Positions 37,777-46,710 of a DNA stretch of 64,000 nucleotides are shown here, piece after piece (within the stretch, counting starts at the first letter, position 1; the number at the start of each line of letters is the position of its first letter). The notes beneath the pieces are model-generated. The model was not told where the DNA came from. It saw only the letters and a program-made list of their open reading frames with translations, and did not search any database. This stretch comes from Haloterrigena gelatinilytica (GTDB taxonomy: Archaea; Halobacteriota; Halobacteria; Halobacteriales; Natrialbaceae). The stretch is from positions 558,001 through 622,000 of the forward strand of contig NZ_JABUQZ010000001.1 in NCBI RefSeq assembly GCF_013342145.1, read 5' to 3'. A program made the position numbers and the translations under genes.

Positions 37777-38298
37777 ATGAGTGAGGAAGCACCTCAAGAA
37801 CAAGAGGACGACGAAGACCTCCAGTACTTCGTCCGCATCGGGCAGACGGACCTCGATGGGACGAAGACTGTCGAGCGTTCGCTGTCGGAGCTGAACGGTG
37901 TCGGTCGACGGACCGCCCGACTCATCGCCGACGAAGCGGACGTCGATCGAACGGCCACGTTCGGTCGACTCGATGACGACGTCATCGACGAGGTCGTCGA
38001 AACCGTAGAGAACTACGCCGAGGAAGTGCCGGACTGGCTCAACAACCGCCAGTCGGACTTCTACACCGGCGAAACGACCCACGAGATCGGGAACGATCTC
38101 CAGCTGACCCGTCAGCACGACATCAACCGGATGAAGATGATCGACTCCTACAAGGGCGTCCGCCACAAGCGCGGACAGAAGGTTCGCGGTCAGCGAACCA
38201 AGTCCACCGGCCGAACGGAGGGCACCATCGGAGTCAACGTCGAAGAGATCCGCGAAGAACAGGCCGAAGAGGCCGCCGACGAGGACGAGGGTGAATAA
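37777..38298 (+). CDS. rps13: Ribosomal protein uS13
   Basis: A 173-residue small-subunit head protein. It has an acidic N-terminal extension (EEAPQEQEDDEDLQ), then YFVRIGQTDLDGTKTVERSLSELNGVGRRTARLI (S13 H2TH), DWLNNRQSDFYTGETTHEIGNDLQLTRQHDINRMKMIDSYKGVRHKRGQKVRGQRTKSTGR and an acidic tail. It contacts P-site tRNA and the intersubunit bridge. It is first in the cluster; its TAA overlaps the rps4 ATG by one base (TAATG). Confidence 0.98.
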   Translation: MSEEAPQEQEDDEDLQYFVRIGQTDLDGTKTVERSLSELNGVGRRTARLIADEADVDRTATFGRLDDDVIDEVVETVENYAEEVPDWLNNRQSDFYTGETTHEIGNDLQLTRQHDINRMKMIDSYKGVRHKRGQKVRGQRTKSTGRTEGTIGVNVEEIREEQAEEAADEDEGE

Positions 38299-38819
38299 TG
38301 CCACTCGGCACTGACACCAAACAATACGAGACGCCGAACCACCCATACCAGGGCGAACGCATCGCCTCCGAGCACTCGCTGGTCGACCGCTACGGGCTCT
38401 CGAACAAAGAAGAGCTCTGGCGCGCCCAGTCCGAGCTTCGCTCCTACCGGCGCGAGGCCCGCGAACTCCTCGGTCAGGCCCAGGACGACGAGACCGTCCA
38501 GCGCCGCTCCGACGAGTTCCTCGGTCGACTCAAGCGCGTCGGCATTCTCGACGAGAGCGACGAACTCGGCGACATCCTGTCGCTCGAGATCGAGGATATC
38601 CTCGAGCGTCGCCTCCAGACGGTCGTCTACCGGAACGGGCTGGCCAACACGACCCAGCAGGCCCGACAGTACATCACCCACGGGCACATCGTGATCGGCG
38701 ACCAGCGCCACCGGGTTCCGTCGTACGTCGTCGACGTCGACGAGGAGGACCTCGTCGCGTTCGACGAGAACAGTCCCCTCGCGGACGAACTCCACCCCGA
38801 ACGAGCGGAGGGTCAGTAA
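38298..38819 (+). CDS. rps4: Ribosomal protein uS4
   Basis: A 173-residue primary 16S rRNA-binding protein. It begins MPLGTDTKQYETPNHPYQGERI, as archaeal uS4, and the S4 RNA-binding domain lies at about residues 100-160 (RLQTVVYRNGLANTTQQARQYITHGHIVIGDQRHRVPSYVV). Its start overlaps the rps13 stop by one base, so it is translationally coupled. It nucleates 30S body assembly. Confidence 0.98.
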   Translation: MPLGTDTKQYETPNHPYQGERIASEHSLVDRYGLSNKEELWRAQSELRSYRREARELLGQAQDDETVQRRSDEFLGRLKRVGILDESDELGDILSLEIEDILERRLQTVVYRNGLANTTQQARQYITHGHIVIGDQRHRVPSYVVDVDEEDLVAFDENSPLADELHPERAEGQ

Positions 38820-38822
38820 ACC

Positions 38823-39212
38823 ATGAGCCAGGACGACGAAAAGTGGGGCATCGCCCACGTGCACGCATCGTTCAACAACACCGTCATGACCGTGACCGAC
38901 CTCACGGGCGCGGAGACGATCGCCAAGTCCTCCGGCGGGACGGCGGTCAAGCAGAACCGCGACGAGGCGTCGCCGTACGCGGCCATGCAGATGGCCGAGT
39001 CCGTCGCCGAGGAGGTCAAGGCAGCCGGCATCACGGGTCTGCACGTTCGCGTGCGCGGCCCCGGCGGCAACCTCCAGAAGTCCCCCGGACCGGGCGCGCA
39101 GGCGACGATTCGCGCGCTCGCCCGCTCCGGTATCGAGATCGGTCGCATCGAAGACGTCACGCCGATCCCGCACGACGGATCGCGCGCACCGAAGGGTAAG
39201 GGCGGCTACTAG
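38823..39212 (+). CDS. rps11: Ribosomal protein uS11
   Basis: A 129-residue protein of the 30S platform. Typical strings are [63 protein letters not shown] and [21 protein letters not shown]. It lies 3 nt after rps4 in the conserved rps13-rps4-rps11-rpoD order. Confidence 0.98.
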   Translation: MSQDDEKWGIAHVHASFNNTVMTVTDLTGAETIAKSSGGTAVKQNRDEASPYAAMQMAESVAEEVKAAGITGLHVRVRGPGGNLQKSPGPGAQATIRALARSGIEIGRIEDVTPIPHDGSRAPKGKGGY

Positions 39213-39216
39213 ATCC

Positions 39217-39966
39217 ATGACTGAAGAGTACGACGTCGAGTTCGTCGAACGCGGGGAACGCGAGGCGCGGTTCCTCGTTCGGGGCGTGACCCCCGGGTTC
39301 GCCAACGGTATCCGGCGAGCGATGCTCGCCGACGTGCCGACGATGGCGATCGACACCGTCCGGTTCGTCGAGAACTCGTCGGTCATGTTCGACGAGCAGC
39401 TCGCGCTCCGGCTCGGGCTCGTTCCGCTGACGACGCCGCCGGAAGGCGAGTTCGGCGAGGACGAGACCGTCACGCTCTCGATCGACGTCGAAGGGCCGGC
39501 CACGGCCTACTCGGGCGATCTCGTCTCGAACGACGAGCTCGTCCAACCGGCCGACGAGAACGTCCCGATCATCGACCTCAAAGACGACCAGCGCCTCGAG
39601 GCCGAGGCCGACGCCGTCGTCGATTACGGGAAAGACCACGCCAAACATCAGGGCGGCGTGGCCGTCGGCTACCGACACCTCCAGCAGGTGGAGGTCGTCG
39701 GTGACCTTCCCGAGTTCGAGGAAGAAGAGTCCCGAATCGTTCGGGGCGTCATCGAGGACGACGGCGAACTCGTTCCCACGAGCGAGTTCGACCACGACCT
39801 CTCGAACCGGTATCCGGGGAAGGAGGTCGAGGTCGAGGACGTGCCCAACGCCTTCGTCTTCCACGTGGAGACGGACGGCTCCTTCAGCGTCGAAGAACTG
39901 GTCACGCGAGCCGCCGACTCGATCGAGTCCCGAGCGACCGAACTCGAAGACGCAGTACAGCTATAG
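39217..39966 (+). CDS. rpoD: DNA-directed RNA polymerase subunit Rpo3/D
   Basis: A 249-residue counterpart of bacterial alpha/eukaryotic Rpb3 (not sigma-70). It carries the dimerisation domain ([54 protein letters not shown]) and the later [30 protein letters not shown]. With subunits L, N and K it forms the assembly platform. The cysteines that bind Fe-S in some archaeal D subunits are absent here, as in other haloarchaea. It lies 4 nt after rps11 and before tRNA-Leu. Confidence 0.97.
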   Translation: MTEEYDVEFVERGEREARFLVRGVTPGFANGIRRAMLADVPTMAIDTVRFVENSSVMFDEQLALRLGLVPLTTPPEGEFGEDETVTLSIDVEGPATAYSGDLVSNDELVQPADENVPIIDLKDDQRLEAEADAVVDYGKDHAKHQGGVAVGYRHLQQVEVVGDLPEFEEEESRIVRGVIEDDGELVPTSEFDHDLSNRYPGKEVEVEDVPNAFVFHVETDGSFSVEELVTRAADSIESRATELEDAVQL

Positions 39967-40099
39967 CAACAGATGTTCCGCCCCAATTCCCGACACCGAG
40001 AGCCCGCGTTCGCCGGCGCCGTTAGCAACGAGACCGGCGCGGGCTCGTCCGATGGAATCGAAAGGGGTTTGAAGGGGCGGCGGATACACAGAAGTGCGA

Positions 40100-40184
40100 G
40101 CAGGGATAGCCAAGTCAGGCCAACGGCGCAGCGTTCAGGGCGCTGTCTCGTAGGAGTCCGCAGGTTCAAATCCTGCTCCCTGCA
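40100..40184 (+). tRNA. tRNA-Leu (CAG anticodon, reads CUG)
   Basis: Acceptor GCAGGGA (40100-40106) pairs with TCCCTGC (40177-40183), discriminator A. The anticodon arm CAGCG-TTCAGGG-CGCTG gives CAG (40136-40138). A class II variable arm and the T-arm GCAGGTTCAAATCCTGC are present. No intron or encoded CCA. It sits between rpoD and rpl18e, the usual archaeal position for a tRNA-Leu in this cluster. Confidence 0.95.
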
Positions 40185-40339
40185 TCCACTTCTCACTCGT
40201 CGAACGTCTACGACCGAACAGCCGACCGTCCGTACCGGACGCCGAGCTGTGCGCGTTCGGGCCGTTCGACACGACAGCGATTCCACGACCGACGAGACGG
40301 TTCCTCGTCCCGTCGGTTCCGTATCTTTGGAGGAAACCA

Positions 40340-40693
40340 ATGAGTAGCAAAACTAATCCGAGGCTCAACGATCTCATCGCCGAGCTGAAGTCGACGTCCC
40401 GCGAGACGGACGCCGACGTCTGGCGAGATGTCGCGGATCGACTCGAGAAGCCCCGGCGCACCCACGCAGAGGTGAACCTGGGCCGCATCGAGCGATACGC
40501 ACGCGAAGAAGAGACCGTCGTCGTTCCCGGCAAAGTGCTGGGCTCCGGCGCACTACAGAAATCGGTTACCGTCGCGGCCGTCGACTTCAGTTCCTCGGCC
40601 GAGACGAAGATCGAACAGGTCGGCGAATCAGTACCGCTCGAGCAGGCGCTCGAAGCAAACCCCGATGGATCTAACGTCCGGGTGATTCGATGA
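40340..40693 (+). CDS. rpl18e: Ribosomal protein eL18
   Basis: A 117-residue large-subunit protein unique to archaea and eukaryotes: [53 protein letters not shown] and [28 protein letters not shown] are characteristic. A clear Shine-Dalgarno (TTGGAGGAAACCA, core 40329-40334) precedes the ATG, in keeping with an internal cistron. Its end overlaps rpl13 by 4 nt. Confidence 0.97.
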   Translation: MSSKTNPRLNDLIAELKSTSRETDADVWRDVADRLEKPRRTHAEVNLGRIERYAREEETVVVPGKVLGSGALQKSVTVAAVDFSSSAETKIEQVGESVPLEQALEANPDGSNVRVIR

Positions 40694-41133
40694 GTATCGC
40701 GGAATTCGACGCAGACGTCGTCGTCGACGCCCGAGACTGCATCCTCGGTCGCGTCGCCAGCGAAGTCGCACAGCGCGCACTCGACGGCGAGAGCATCGCC
40801 GTCGTCAACGCCGAGGACGCGATCATCACCGGCGACAAGGAGGACGTCTTCGGCACCTACCGCAAGCGACTGCAGCTGCAGTCCGACAGCGGTCCCTACT
40901 ACCCGAAGCGGCCGGACACGATCTTCAAGCGCTCCGTTCGCGGCATGCTGCCGTACAAGAAGCCCCGCGGCCGCGAGGCGCTCGACAGCATCCGTGTCTA
41001 CGTCGGCAACCCCTACGAGGGCGACCAGGAAGCGGAAGTGCTCGAGGGGACGTCGCTGGACCGGCTTTCGAACATCCGCTTCGTCCAGCTGGGCGAAGTC
41101 TCCGAACAGTTAGGTGCTAACGTCACATGGTAA
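40690..41133 (+). CDS. rpl13: Ribosomal protein uL13
   Basis: A 147-residue protein: [42 protein letters not shown] and the [28 protein letters not shown] block are typical of archaeal uL13. It overlaps rpl18e (ATGA-type, 4 nt) and its last codons overlap rps9 by 7 nt, so the three are coupled. Confidence 0.97.
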   Translation: MSIAEFDADVVVDARDCILGRVASEVAQRALDGESIAVVNAEDAIITGDKEDVFGTYRKRLQLQSDSGPYYPKRPDTIFKRSVRGMLPYKKPRGREALDSIRVYVGNPYEGDQEAEVLEGTSLDRLSNIRFVQLGEVSEQLGANVTW

Positions 41134-41525
41134 CGAACACGAGTGGAAAGAAAAAGACCGCCGTCGCCCGCGCGACCGTTCGCGAGGGCGAGGGTCGCGT
41201 CCGAATCAACTCCAAGCCAGTCGAACTGGTCGAACCGGAGATGTCCCGGCTCAAGATGCTCGAGCCGTTCCGCATCGCCGGCGATGACCTGCGCAGCGAG
41301 ATGGACATCGACATCCGCGTCGAAGGCGGCGGCATTAGCGGACAGGCAGACGCCGTCCGCACCGCCATCGCACGCGGCATCGTCCAGCACACCAACGACG
41401 CCGAACTCCGCGACGCCTACATGGAGTTCGATCGGTCGCTGCTGGTCAACGACGTTCGCCAGTCCGAACCGAAGAAATGGGGCGGCCCGGGCGCTCGGGC
41501 GCGCTACCAGAAGTCCTACCGCTAA
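41127..41525 (+). CDS. rps9: Ribosomal protein uS9
   Basis: A 132-residue protein: [48 protein letters not shown] and [20 protein letters not shown]. It ends in the conserved basic [17 protein letters not shown] tail that touches the P-site tRNA anticodon loop with its final Arg. Starts 7 nt before the end of rpl13. Confidence 0.97.
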   Translation: MVTNTSGKKKTAVARATVREGEGRVRINSKPVELVEPEMSRLKMLEPFRIAGDDLRSEMDIDIRVEGGGISGQADAVRTAIARGIVQHTNDAELRDAYMEFDRSLLVNDVRQSEPKKWGGPGARARYQKSYR

Positions 41526-41537
41526 GGTGATTCAAGC

Positions 41538-41732
41538 ATGATGGTACCGGTCCGGTGTTTCACCTGTGGCAACGTCGTCGCCGAACACTGGGAGGAGTTC
41601 GACGAACGAGCGAACGAGGGCGACGAGGATCCCGAGAAGGTCCTCGACGAACTCGGCGTCGAGCGCTACTGCTGTCGGCGCATGCTCGTCAGTCACCGCG
41701 ACCTCGTCGACGTCGTCTCCCCGTACCAGTAA
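41538..41732 (+). CDS. rpoN: DNA-directed RNA polymerase subunit Rpo10/N
   Basis: A 64-residue zinc-binding subunit (counterpart of Rpb10): [15 protein letters not shown] gives the first CxxC and [20 protein letters not shown] the characteristic CC. Not sigma-54 despite the gene name. Two adjacent ATG codons (41538, 41541) are possible starts. It forms part of the D-L-N-K assembly platform. Confidence 0.96.
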   Translation: MMVPVRCFTCGNVVAEHWEEFDERANEGDEDPEKVLDELGVERYCCRRMLVSHRDLVDVVSPYQ

Positions 41733-41734
41733 CA

Positions 41735-41920
41735 ATGCAACAACAACAGCACAACCGCTACGAGAAAGCACGCATCCTCGGCGCTCGAGCGCTGCAGATC
41801 TCCTACGGCGCGCCGGTGCTGGTCGACACCGACCAGTCGGAGCCGATCCTCATCGCCGCCGAAGAGTACGACGCCGAGGCGCTTCCGTTCACCGTCAAAC
41901 GGGGGTACGACCGAAAATGA
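41735..41920 (+). CDS. rpoK: DNA-directed RNA polymerase subunit Rpo6/K
   Basis: A 61-residue subunit (counterpart of Rpb6/omega): [55 protein letters not shown] is the complete conserved core without the acidic eukaryotic extension. It starts 2 nt after rpoN and ends in an ATGA overlap with eno. Confidence 0.96.
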   Translation: MQQQQHNRYEKARILGARALQISYGAPVLVDTDQSEPILIAAEEYDAEALPFTVKRGYDRK

Positions 41921-43122
41921 CGCTCATCACTGACGTTCGCCTGCGTCGGATCCTCGACTCGCGGGGCAATCCGACCGTCGAGGCCGACGTGGTGACCGAA
42001 AGCGGCGGGTTCGGCCGCGCCGCGGCGCCGAGCGGTGCCAGCACCGGCGAGTACGAGGCCGTCGAGCGACCGCCGAGCGAGGCGATCGCCGCGGCCCGCG
42101 AGGACGCCGTCCCGCGACTCGTCGGTGAAGCCTACGCGGGGAACCAGCGCGAGGTCGACGCCGCACTGCACGCCGCCGACGGGACCGACGACTTCTCGGA
42201 GATCGGCGCCAACAGCGCGGTCGCCATCTCGATGGCCGCCGCGAAGGCCGGTGCCGACGTGCTCGGCGCGCCGCTGTTCCAGCACTTAGGCGGCGCGTTC
42301 CGCGGCCAGAACTTCCCGATCCCGCTCGGTAACGTCGTCGGCGGCGGCGAACACGCCGCCGACGCGACCGACATTCAGGAGTTCCTCGTTGCGCCCGTCG
42401 GCGCACCCAGCGTCGAGGACGCCGTCTTCGCCAACGCCACCGTTCACAGCACCGTCGCCGACCTGCTCGAGGAACGCGACGTTCCCTGCGGCAAGGGCGA
42501 CGAAGGGGCGTGGGCGCCGTCGATCGACGACAGCGAGGCCTTCGAGATCGTCGACGAAGCGGTCTCGATCGTCCAGGACGAGGTCGGCTTCAACATCGGC
42601 TTCGGACTGGACGTCGCCGGCGCGGAGCTGTACGACGGCGACGCCGGTACCTACGAGTACAGCGACCGGAGCCGCGACACCGACGAGCAGATCGAGTACA
42701 TCGCGGAGCTCGTCCGCGAGTACGATCTGGTCTACGTCGAGGACCCCCTCGACGAGGACGACTACGACGCCTTCGCCGACCTCACCGACGAGGTCGGCGA
42801 CCAGACGCTGATCTGCGGCGACGACCTGTTCGTCACGAACACGGATCGACTCGTCGAGGGCATCGACCGCGGTGCGGCCAACAGCATCCTGATCAAGCCG
42901 AACCAGATCGGGACGCTGACCGACGCCTTCGACGCGATCGAACTCGCGGCCCAGAACGGCTACGATCCGGTCATCTCCCACCGCTCGGGCGAGACCGAGG
43001 ACACGACGATCGCACACCTCGCCGTCGCGACCGACGCACCCTTCATCAAGACGGGCGCCGTCGGCGGCGAGCGAACCGCCAAACTCAACGAGCTCATCAG
43101 AATCGCAGACGACGCGACATGA
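41917..43122 (+). CDS. eno: Enolase
   Basis: A 401-residue glycolytic enzyme converting 2-phosphoglycerate to phosphoenolpyruvate. Motifs: [29 protein letters not shown] (mobile loop), the metal ligands in [23 protein letters not shown] and [10 protein letters not shown], the catalytic Lys in [16 protein letters not shown] and [13 protein letters not shown]. As in other archaea it sits inside the ribosomal cluster between rpoK and rps2, with ATGA overlaps on both sides. Confidence 0.97.
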   Translation: MTLITDVRLRRILDSRGNPTVEADVVTESGGFGRAAAPSGASTGEYEAVERPPSEAIAAAREDAVPRLVGEAYAGNQREVDAALHAADGTDDFSEIGANSAVAISMAAAKAGADVLGAPLFQHLGGAFRGQNFPIPLGNVVGGGEHAADATDIQEFLVAPVGAPSVEDAVFANATVHSTVADLLEERDVPCGKGDEGAWAPSIDDSEAFEIVDEAVSIVQDEVGFNIGFGLDVAGAELYDGDAGTYEYSDRSRDTDEQIEYIAELVREYDLVYVEDPLDEDDYDAFADLTDEVGDQTLICGDDLFVTNTDRLVEGIDRGAANSILIKPNQIGTLTDAFDAIELAAQNGYDPVISHRSGETEDTTIAHLAVATDAPFIKTGAVGGERTAKLNELIRIADDAT

Positions 43123-43925
43123 CAGACAACGACGCAACCCAAGAAGGGCTCGACGCCGCCGAGGAGGAAATCGACGAGGAGCCGGCCGAGGGGCCGGGTC
43201 CCGCCGCCGAGGAGGACGTCGAGCCTGTAGACGAACAATCCGCCGACGCCGAGGCCGCGGAGGCCGACGCCGACGCCGAACCAGCTACCGAGGAGGAAGA
43301 AGACGCCGGACCCTCCCTCGACGACGACGTTATGAGCGACGAGGAGGCCGACCTCCTCATCCCCGTCGAGGACTACCTGGGCGCCGGTGTCCACATCGGG
43401 ACCCAGCAGAAGACCTCGGACATGGAGCGGTTCATCCACCGCGTCCGGACCGACGGTCTCTACGTGCTCGACGTCTCGAAGACCGACGGCCGCATCCGCA
43501 CGGCCGCGGACTTCCTCGCCAACTACGACCCCGAGCAGATCCTGGTCACCTCGAGTCGCCAGTACGGTCGGTTCCCGGCGGAGAAGTTCGCCGAGGCCGT
43601 GGGCGCTCGCGCCCGCACCGGTCGCTTCATCCCGGGCACGCTGACCAACCCCAAGTACGACGGCTACATCGAGCCGGACGTGCTGGTCGTCACCGACCCG
43701 ATCGGCGACGCCCAGGCCGTCAAGGAGGCCATCACGGTCGGCATCCCGGTCATCGCGATGTGTGACTCGAACAACCAGGTCAGCAACGTCGACCTGGTCG
43801 TTCCGACGAACAACAAGGGTCGCAAGGCCCTCTCGGTCGTCTACTGGCTGCTCGCCAACGAAGTCCTCGATCGACGCGGCGCCGAGCCGTCCTACTCGCT
43901 CGACGACTTCGAAAGCGGCGTCTAA
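43119..43925 (+). CDS. rps2: Ribosomal protein uS2
   Basis: A 268-residue protein. The first 75 residues are an acidic, probably disordered extension ([36 protein letters not shown]...). The uS2 core follows: [81 protein letters not shown] and [24 protein letters not shown]. It follows eno with an ATGA overlap and ends the operon. Confidence 0.96.
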   Translation: MTDNDATQEGLDAAEEEIDEEPAEGPGPAAEEDVEPVDEQSADAEAAEADADAEPATEEEEDAGPSLDDDVMSDEEADLLIPVEDYLGAGVHIGTQQKTSDMERFIHRVRTDGLYVLDVSKTDGRIRTAADFLANYDPEQILVTSSRQYGRFPAEKFAEAVGARARTGRFIPGTLTNPKYDGYIEPDVLVVTDPIGDAQAVKEAITVGIPVIAMCDSNNQVSNVDLVVPTNNKGRKALSVVYWLLANEVLDRRGAEPSYSLDDFESGV

Positions 43926-44059
43926 TCCGTTCGAACCGATACTGATCGTTTTCGCTCTCGCTTTACCGTCTCGCCGAGCGGCCGCGCCGTCCGCGTCGCG
44001 GGCTCGAGTCACACCTGCTGAGCAAAGGAGTTACATGAGCACCCGCACAACGGGCGACT

Positions 44060-44182
44060 ATGATCGATTCGCTGTTTCACTTCGAGGAGGACGTCATCCC
44101 GCTGCCGGTCGTGCTGGCCGCGGCGGCACTGATCGCGATTTTCGCCGTCGGCATCCCGTACCGCGCCTTCGTCGGCTTCTGA
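44060..44182 (+). CDS. 40-residue single-pass membrane microprotein
   Basis: ATG at 44060 opens MIDSLFHFEEDVIPLPVV, continuing through a hydrophobic helix (VVLAAAALIAIFAVGI) to YRAFVGF and a TGA at 44180-44182. It has one transmembrane helix with an acidic N-terminus and an Arg just after the helix. A TTACAT stretch at 44030-44035, 25-30 nt upstream, would suit leaderless expression. No family is recognised. The alternative frame from ATG 44035 is Arg-rich and looks like a shadow. Confidence 0.5.
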   Translation: MIDSLFHFEEDVIPLPVVLAAAALIAIFAVGIPYRAFVGF

Positions 44183-44240
44183 CTCGGTCGAGACGGTTCG
44201 ACCGAGGCGAGCAGCGGCGTGAGTCGTCGCCGACCGTTCG

Positions 44241-45191
44241 TTACGCCTCGCTTTCGAGACAGCGCTGGTAAACGGCGCGCAGTCGGTCCCCCATCTCGTC
44301 GACGGTGTACTCGGTGACGTGCGCTCGCCCGTCCGATCGGCGATCGCCCGCGAGCACGTCGGCCAGTCGCGACTGGAGTGCGTCGTCGTCGGCGACGACG
44401 TGGGAGTCGGAGACGGGTTCGAGCACCTCGCGGGCGAAGCCGACGTCGCGCGAGACGACCGGAACGTTACAGGCCGCGGCCTCCTTGATCGTCATCGGTC
44501 CGCTCTCGTAGCGCGAGGTGATCAGGACGGCGTCGGCGGCGTTCAGGTAGTAGGGCACCTCCTCGTAGGGCTGGTTGGCGACGGTTCGCAACCGTACGTC
44601 GTCGGGGAGTCCGTCCACGACCCGTGCGGCCAGCGGATAGTTCTTCTCCTCGCGCGAGGGGGCGTAGGGGAAGAGGACGATCCGCTCGTCGGTCTCCCAG
44701 CCGACGCGCTCGCGCGCTTCGTCCCGCGGAACGGGTCGGAACCGCTCGGTGTCGACCGGGAACGGGACGTTGTGACAGGGTCGATCGACGCGATCGGCCA
44801 TCGCGTTCGAGGGAACGACGACGCGATCGGCGCGCGCGGTGAACCACCTGATGACGTCGGCGTACGGGTTGTCGCGATACTCGCCGCCCCAGAGCGTACA
44901 GACGACCGGGAGGTCGGTCCCCGGCAGCGCCGACGCCGCGACGGCGAACGGGAACGTGAGTCCGTAGTTGGCGTGGACGAGGTCGTAGTCCTCGCGCGCC
45001 GCTCGGAGTACCTGCGGGAGGTAGCGGGCGTAATCGAGCGGCGTCCGCCGCTGGACGTCGTCCTCGCGGGCCCGGTGTTCGCTGGGGACCGGCAGCGTCG
45101 TCACCTCGACGCCGGCGCGCTCGAGGGCCGTCATCTGGCTTTGATAGAAGCTGCGCCAGTCGGTCGTGGTGAGACTCAGGACGCGGATCAT
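44241..45191 (-). CDS. Glycosyltransferase, GT4 type
   Basis: A 316-residue GT-B enzyme. The N-terminal Rossmann half has VLSLTTTDWRSFYQSQMTALERAGVEV and DLVHANYGLTFPFA. The C-terminal half has the donor-binding pattern ITSRYESGPMTIKEAAACNVPVVSRDVG with the GT4 E-x7-E motif. The retained Glu pair suggests activity. It should build a surface or protein-linked glycan; donor and acceptor are unknown. It follows the DUF354 gene on the same strand by 7 nt, so the two form an operon. Confidence 0.85.
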   Translation of the reverse strand: MIRVLSLTTTDWRSFYQSQMTALERAGVEVTTLPVPSEHRAREDDVQRRTPLDYARYLPQVLRAAREDYDLVHANYGLTFPFAVAASALPGTDLPVVCTLWGGEYRDNPYADVIRWFTARADRVVVPSNAMADRVDRPCHNVPFPVDTERFRPVPRDEARERVGWETDERIVLFPYAPSREEKNYPLAARVVDGLPDDVRLRTVANQPYEEVPYYLNAADAVLITSRYESGPMTIKEAAACNVPVVSRDVGFAREVLEPVSDSHVVADDDALQSRLADVLAGDRRSDGRAHVTEYTVDEMGDRLRAVYQRCLESEA

Positions 45192-45198
45192 GGTGGCG

Positions 45199-46323
45199 TT
45201 ACTGAGGGACCGGCTCGCCGCGTTCGTCCGCGTCGGACTCCGACTCGCGCTCCGCCTGCGCGGGCGCCCCCGGCGTCGGTTCGTCGACGTCCGCGAGGAG
45301 CCGGCTGAGCACGTACGCGGTGACGTCGATCTTCTCCTCGAGCATCGCCTCGCGTCGGTCCGCCCAGGTTTCGTCGGCGGTCGGGTCGTTGACGATCCGC
45401 TCGAGGGTCTCGATCGCGTCGGCCTCGCTGCTCGTGTGGAACGACCGGACGAGGCCGTACGCCTCGAGTTCGTCGAACTTGCCCATGTCGTCCGCGCCCG
45501 CGAACGGGCTGATCCGAACGGTCGGCGTGCCGAGGAGGCCGGCCTCGAGGGTGGTCGTCGCGACCTCGCCGACGACGACGTCGGCGAACGCGAGCAGGTG
45601 GTGAAACGCCGCCGGCGGCACGGGAAGCGGTTCGGTGTCCTCCGGCAGCGGGCCGTCGCCCTCGTCGGAGACGAACACTCGTCCGTCGTCGGCGAGGACG
45701 TCGACGATCCGGCGACGCGCCGAGGGAGAGATCCCCTCCTTCCCGACGTCGTGGTTGCCGTTCCACGCGCCGAACCGGATGACGGCGTACCGCTCGTCGG
45801 GATCGACGTCGTTGCGTCGCAGGACCGACGGGTCCGGCTCGAACCGATCCGGATGGAGGTACGCGAGTTCGTGGTAGCCGGGATAGGTGACGTGACCGTC
45901 GCCGTAGCCCTCGCGGAAGTTGTCCGGGGTGTAGAGCACGTCCGCGAACGGGAGGGTGAGTCGGTTGCCGCCGTTGATCGCCGTCTCGGTGTCGATGTAG
46001 ACGTGGCTCTCCGCGCCGACCAGTTTGGCGACGTGCGTCGCGGCGATCCCGTGGCTCGAGACGATGTAGTCCGGATCGATCGCCCGCGCCCGGCGGAGGA
46101 GCCGGTACTCGTAGCGCAACTGCGTCAGTCCCAGTCCGAGCCAGCCGTCGGGTTCCCCACAGAGCAGTTCGTGATCGATGTCGTAGGCGTCGAGGAGTTT
46201 CCCCGTAACCCCCTTCTCGCGGCCGAACACGTGGACGTCGTGACCCGCGGTCTCGAGGTCGCGGACGACGTGCTTGAAGAGGTGAACGTTCGCCGCGTGC
46301 TGGATAGTGATAATAATATCCAT
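45199..46323 (-). CDS. DUF354-family glycosyltransferase-like protein
   Basis: A 374-residue GT-B-fold protein of the DUF354 family (archaeal/bacterial polysaccharide loci). N-terminal MDIIITIQHAANVHLFKHVVRDLETAGHDVHVFGRE, then DYIVSSHGIAATHVAKLVGAESHVYIDTE, a C-terminal GEVATTTLEAGLLGTPTVRISPFAG nucleotide-sugar-site-like loop, and an acidic tail. Probably acts with the co-transcribed GT4 protein. Its upstream region has an A/T-rich promoter stretch (about 46355-46370) and then the palindromic repeats described separately. Confidence 0.82.
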   Translation of the reverse strand: MDIIITIQHAANVHLFKHVVRDLETAGHDVHVFGREKGVTGKLLDAYDIDHELLCGEPDGWLGLGLTQLRYEYRLLRRARAIDPDYIVSSHGIAATHVAKLVGAESHVYIDTETAINGGNRLTLPFADVLYTPDNFREGYGDGHVTYPGYHELAYLHPDRFEPDPSVLRRNDVDPDERYAVIRFGAWNGNHDVGKEGISPSARRRIVDVLADDGRVFVSDEGDGPLPEDTEPLPVPPAAFHHLLAFADVVVGEVATTTLEAGLLGTPTVRISPFAGADDMGKFDELEAYGLVRSFHTSSEADAIETLERIVNDPTADETWADRREAMLEEKIDVTAYVLSRLLADVDEPTPGAPAQAERESESDADERGEPVPQ

Positions 46324-46376
46324 CTGTCTCGTGATCGAGGCGACTCATGTCGGTCATATTATTATAGTATTCATAG

Positions 46377-46440
46377 CCGAGTGATATTATCCCTCCCGGA
46401 TTTCACCGGTGAAACGGTCGCTCGCGAGCGAAATGACGGG
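46377..46440. repeat. Palindromic direct repeat, copy 1
   Basis: Contains two perfect 14-nt palindromes: TTTCACCGGTGAAA (46401-46414) and TCGCTCGCGAGCGA (46418-46431). It aligns with 46529-46592 at an exact offset of 152 nt; the blocks around the palindromes (CCGGrTTTCrCCGryGAAACGG and on to AAAyGACGG) are the most similar. Confidence 0.7.
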
Positions 46441-46528
46441 GAGAAATAGTTTCGCGGATAATAAGTGTCTCGAGGCGCCGTCGCGACCGAGGCGATTCCC
46501 ACCGGCCGAATTCTCACCCACGCCTTAG

Positions 46529-46592
46529 CGGAGTGACATTCGCGCGTCCGGGTTTCGCCGACGAAACGGTCGCTCGCGAGCGAAACGACGGC
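46529..46592. repeat. Palindromic direct repeat, copy 2
   Basis: Here the first palindrome is degraded (TTTCGCCGACGAAA, 46553-46566) but TCGCTCGCGAGCGA (46570-46583) is kept intact. The rest of the 387-nt gap 46324-46710 shows no gene. It separates the starts and ends of two minus-strand transcription units, so the repeats could be operators for DUF354/GT4 or transcription-end elements of the ThiR-like gene. Confidence 0.65.
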
Positions 46593-46710
46593 GTCGAAAC
46601 AGTTGCACGCATACCAAGCTTGCCGAGACGCCGTCGAGGGTATCGGCCGGAATTCGATCGGAGTCTCGCGGGCGACTCCCGACCCACCCGCGGCGTCGGT
46701 TACTGTGCCG

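Noticed and set aside
44035-44182. Alternative ATG with a GGAG before it at the microprotein locus
   Set aside because: That frame is Arg-rich and runs on into the neighbouring gene, whereas the ATG at 44060 gives a clean single-helix protein with a stop.
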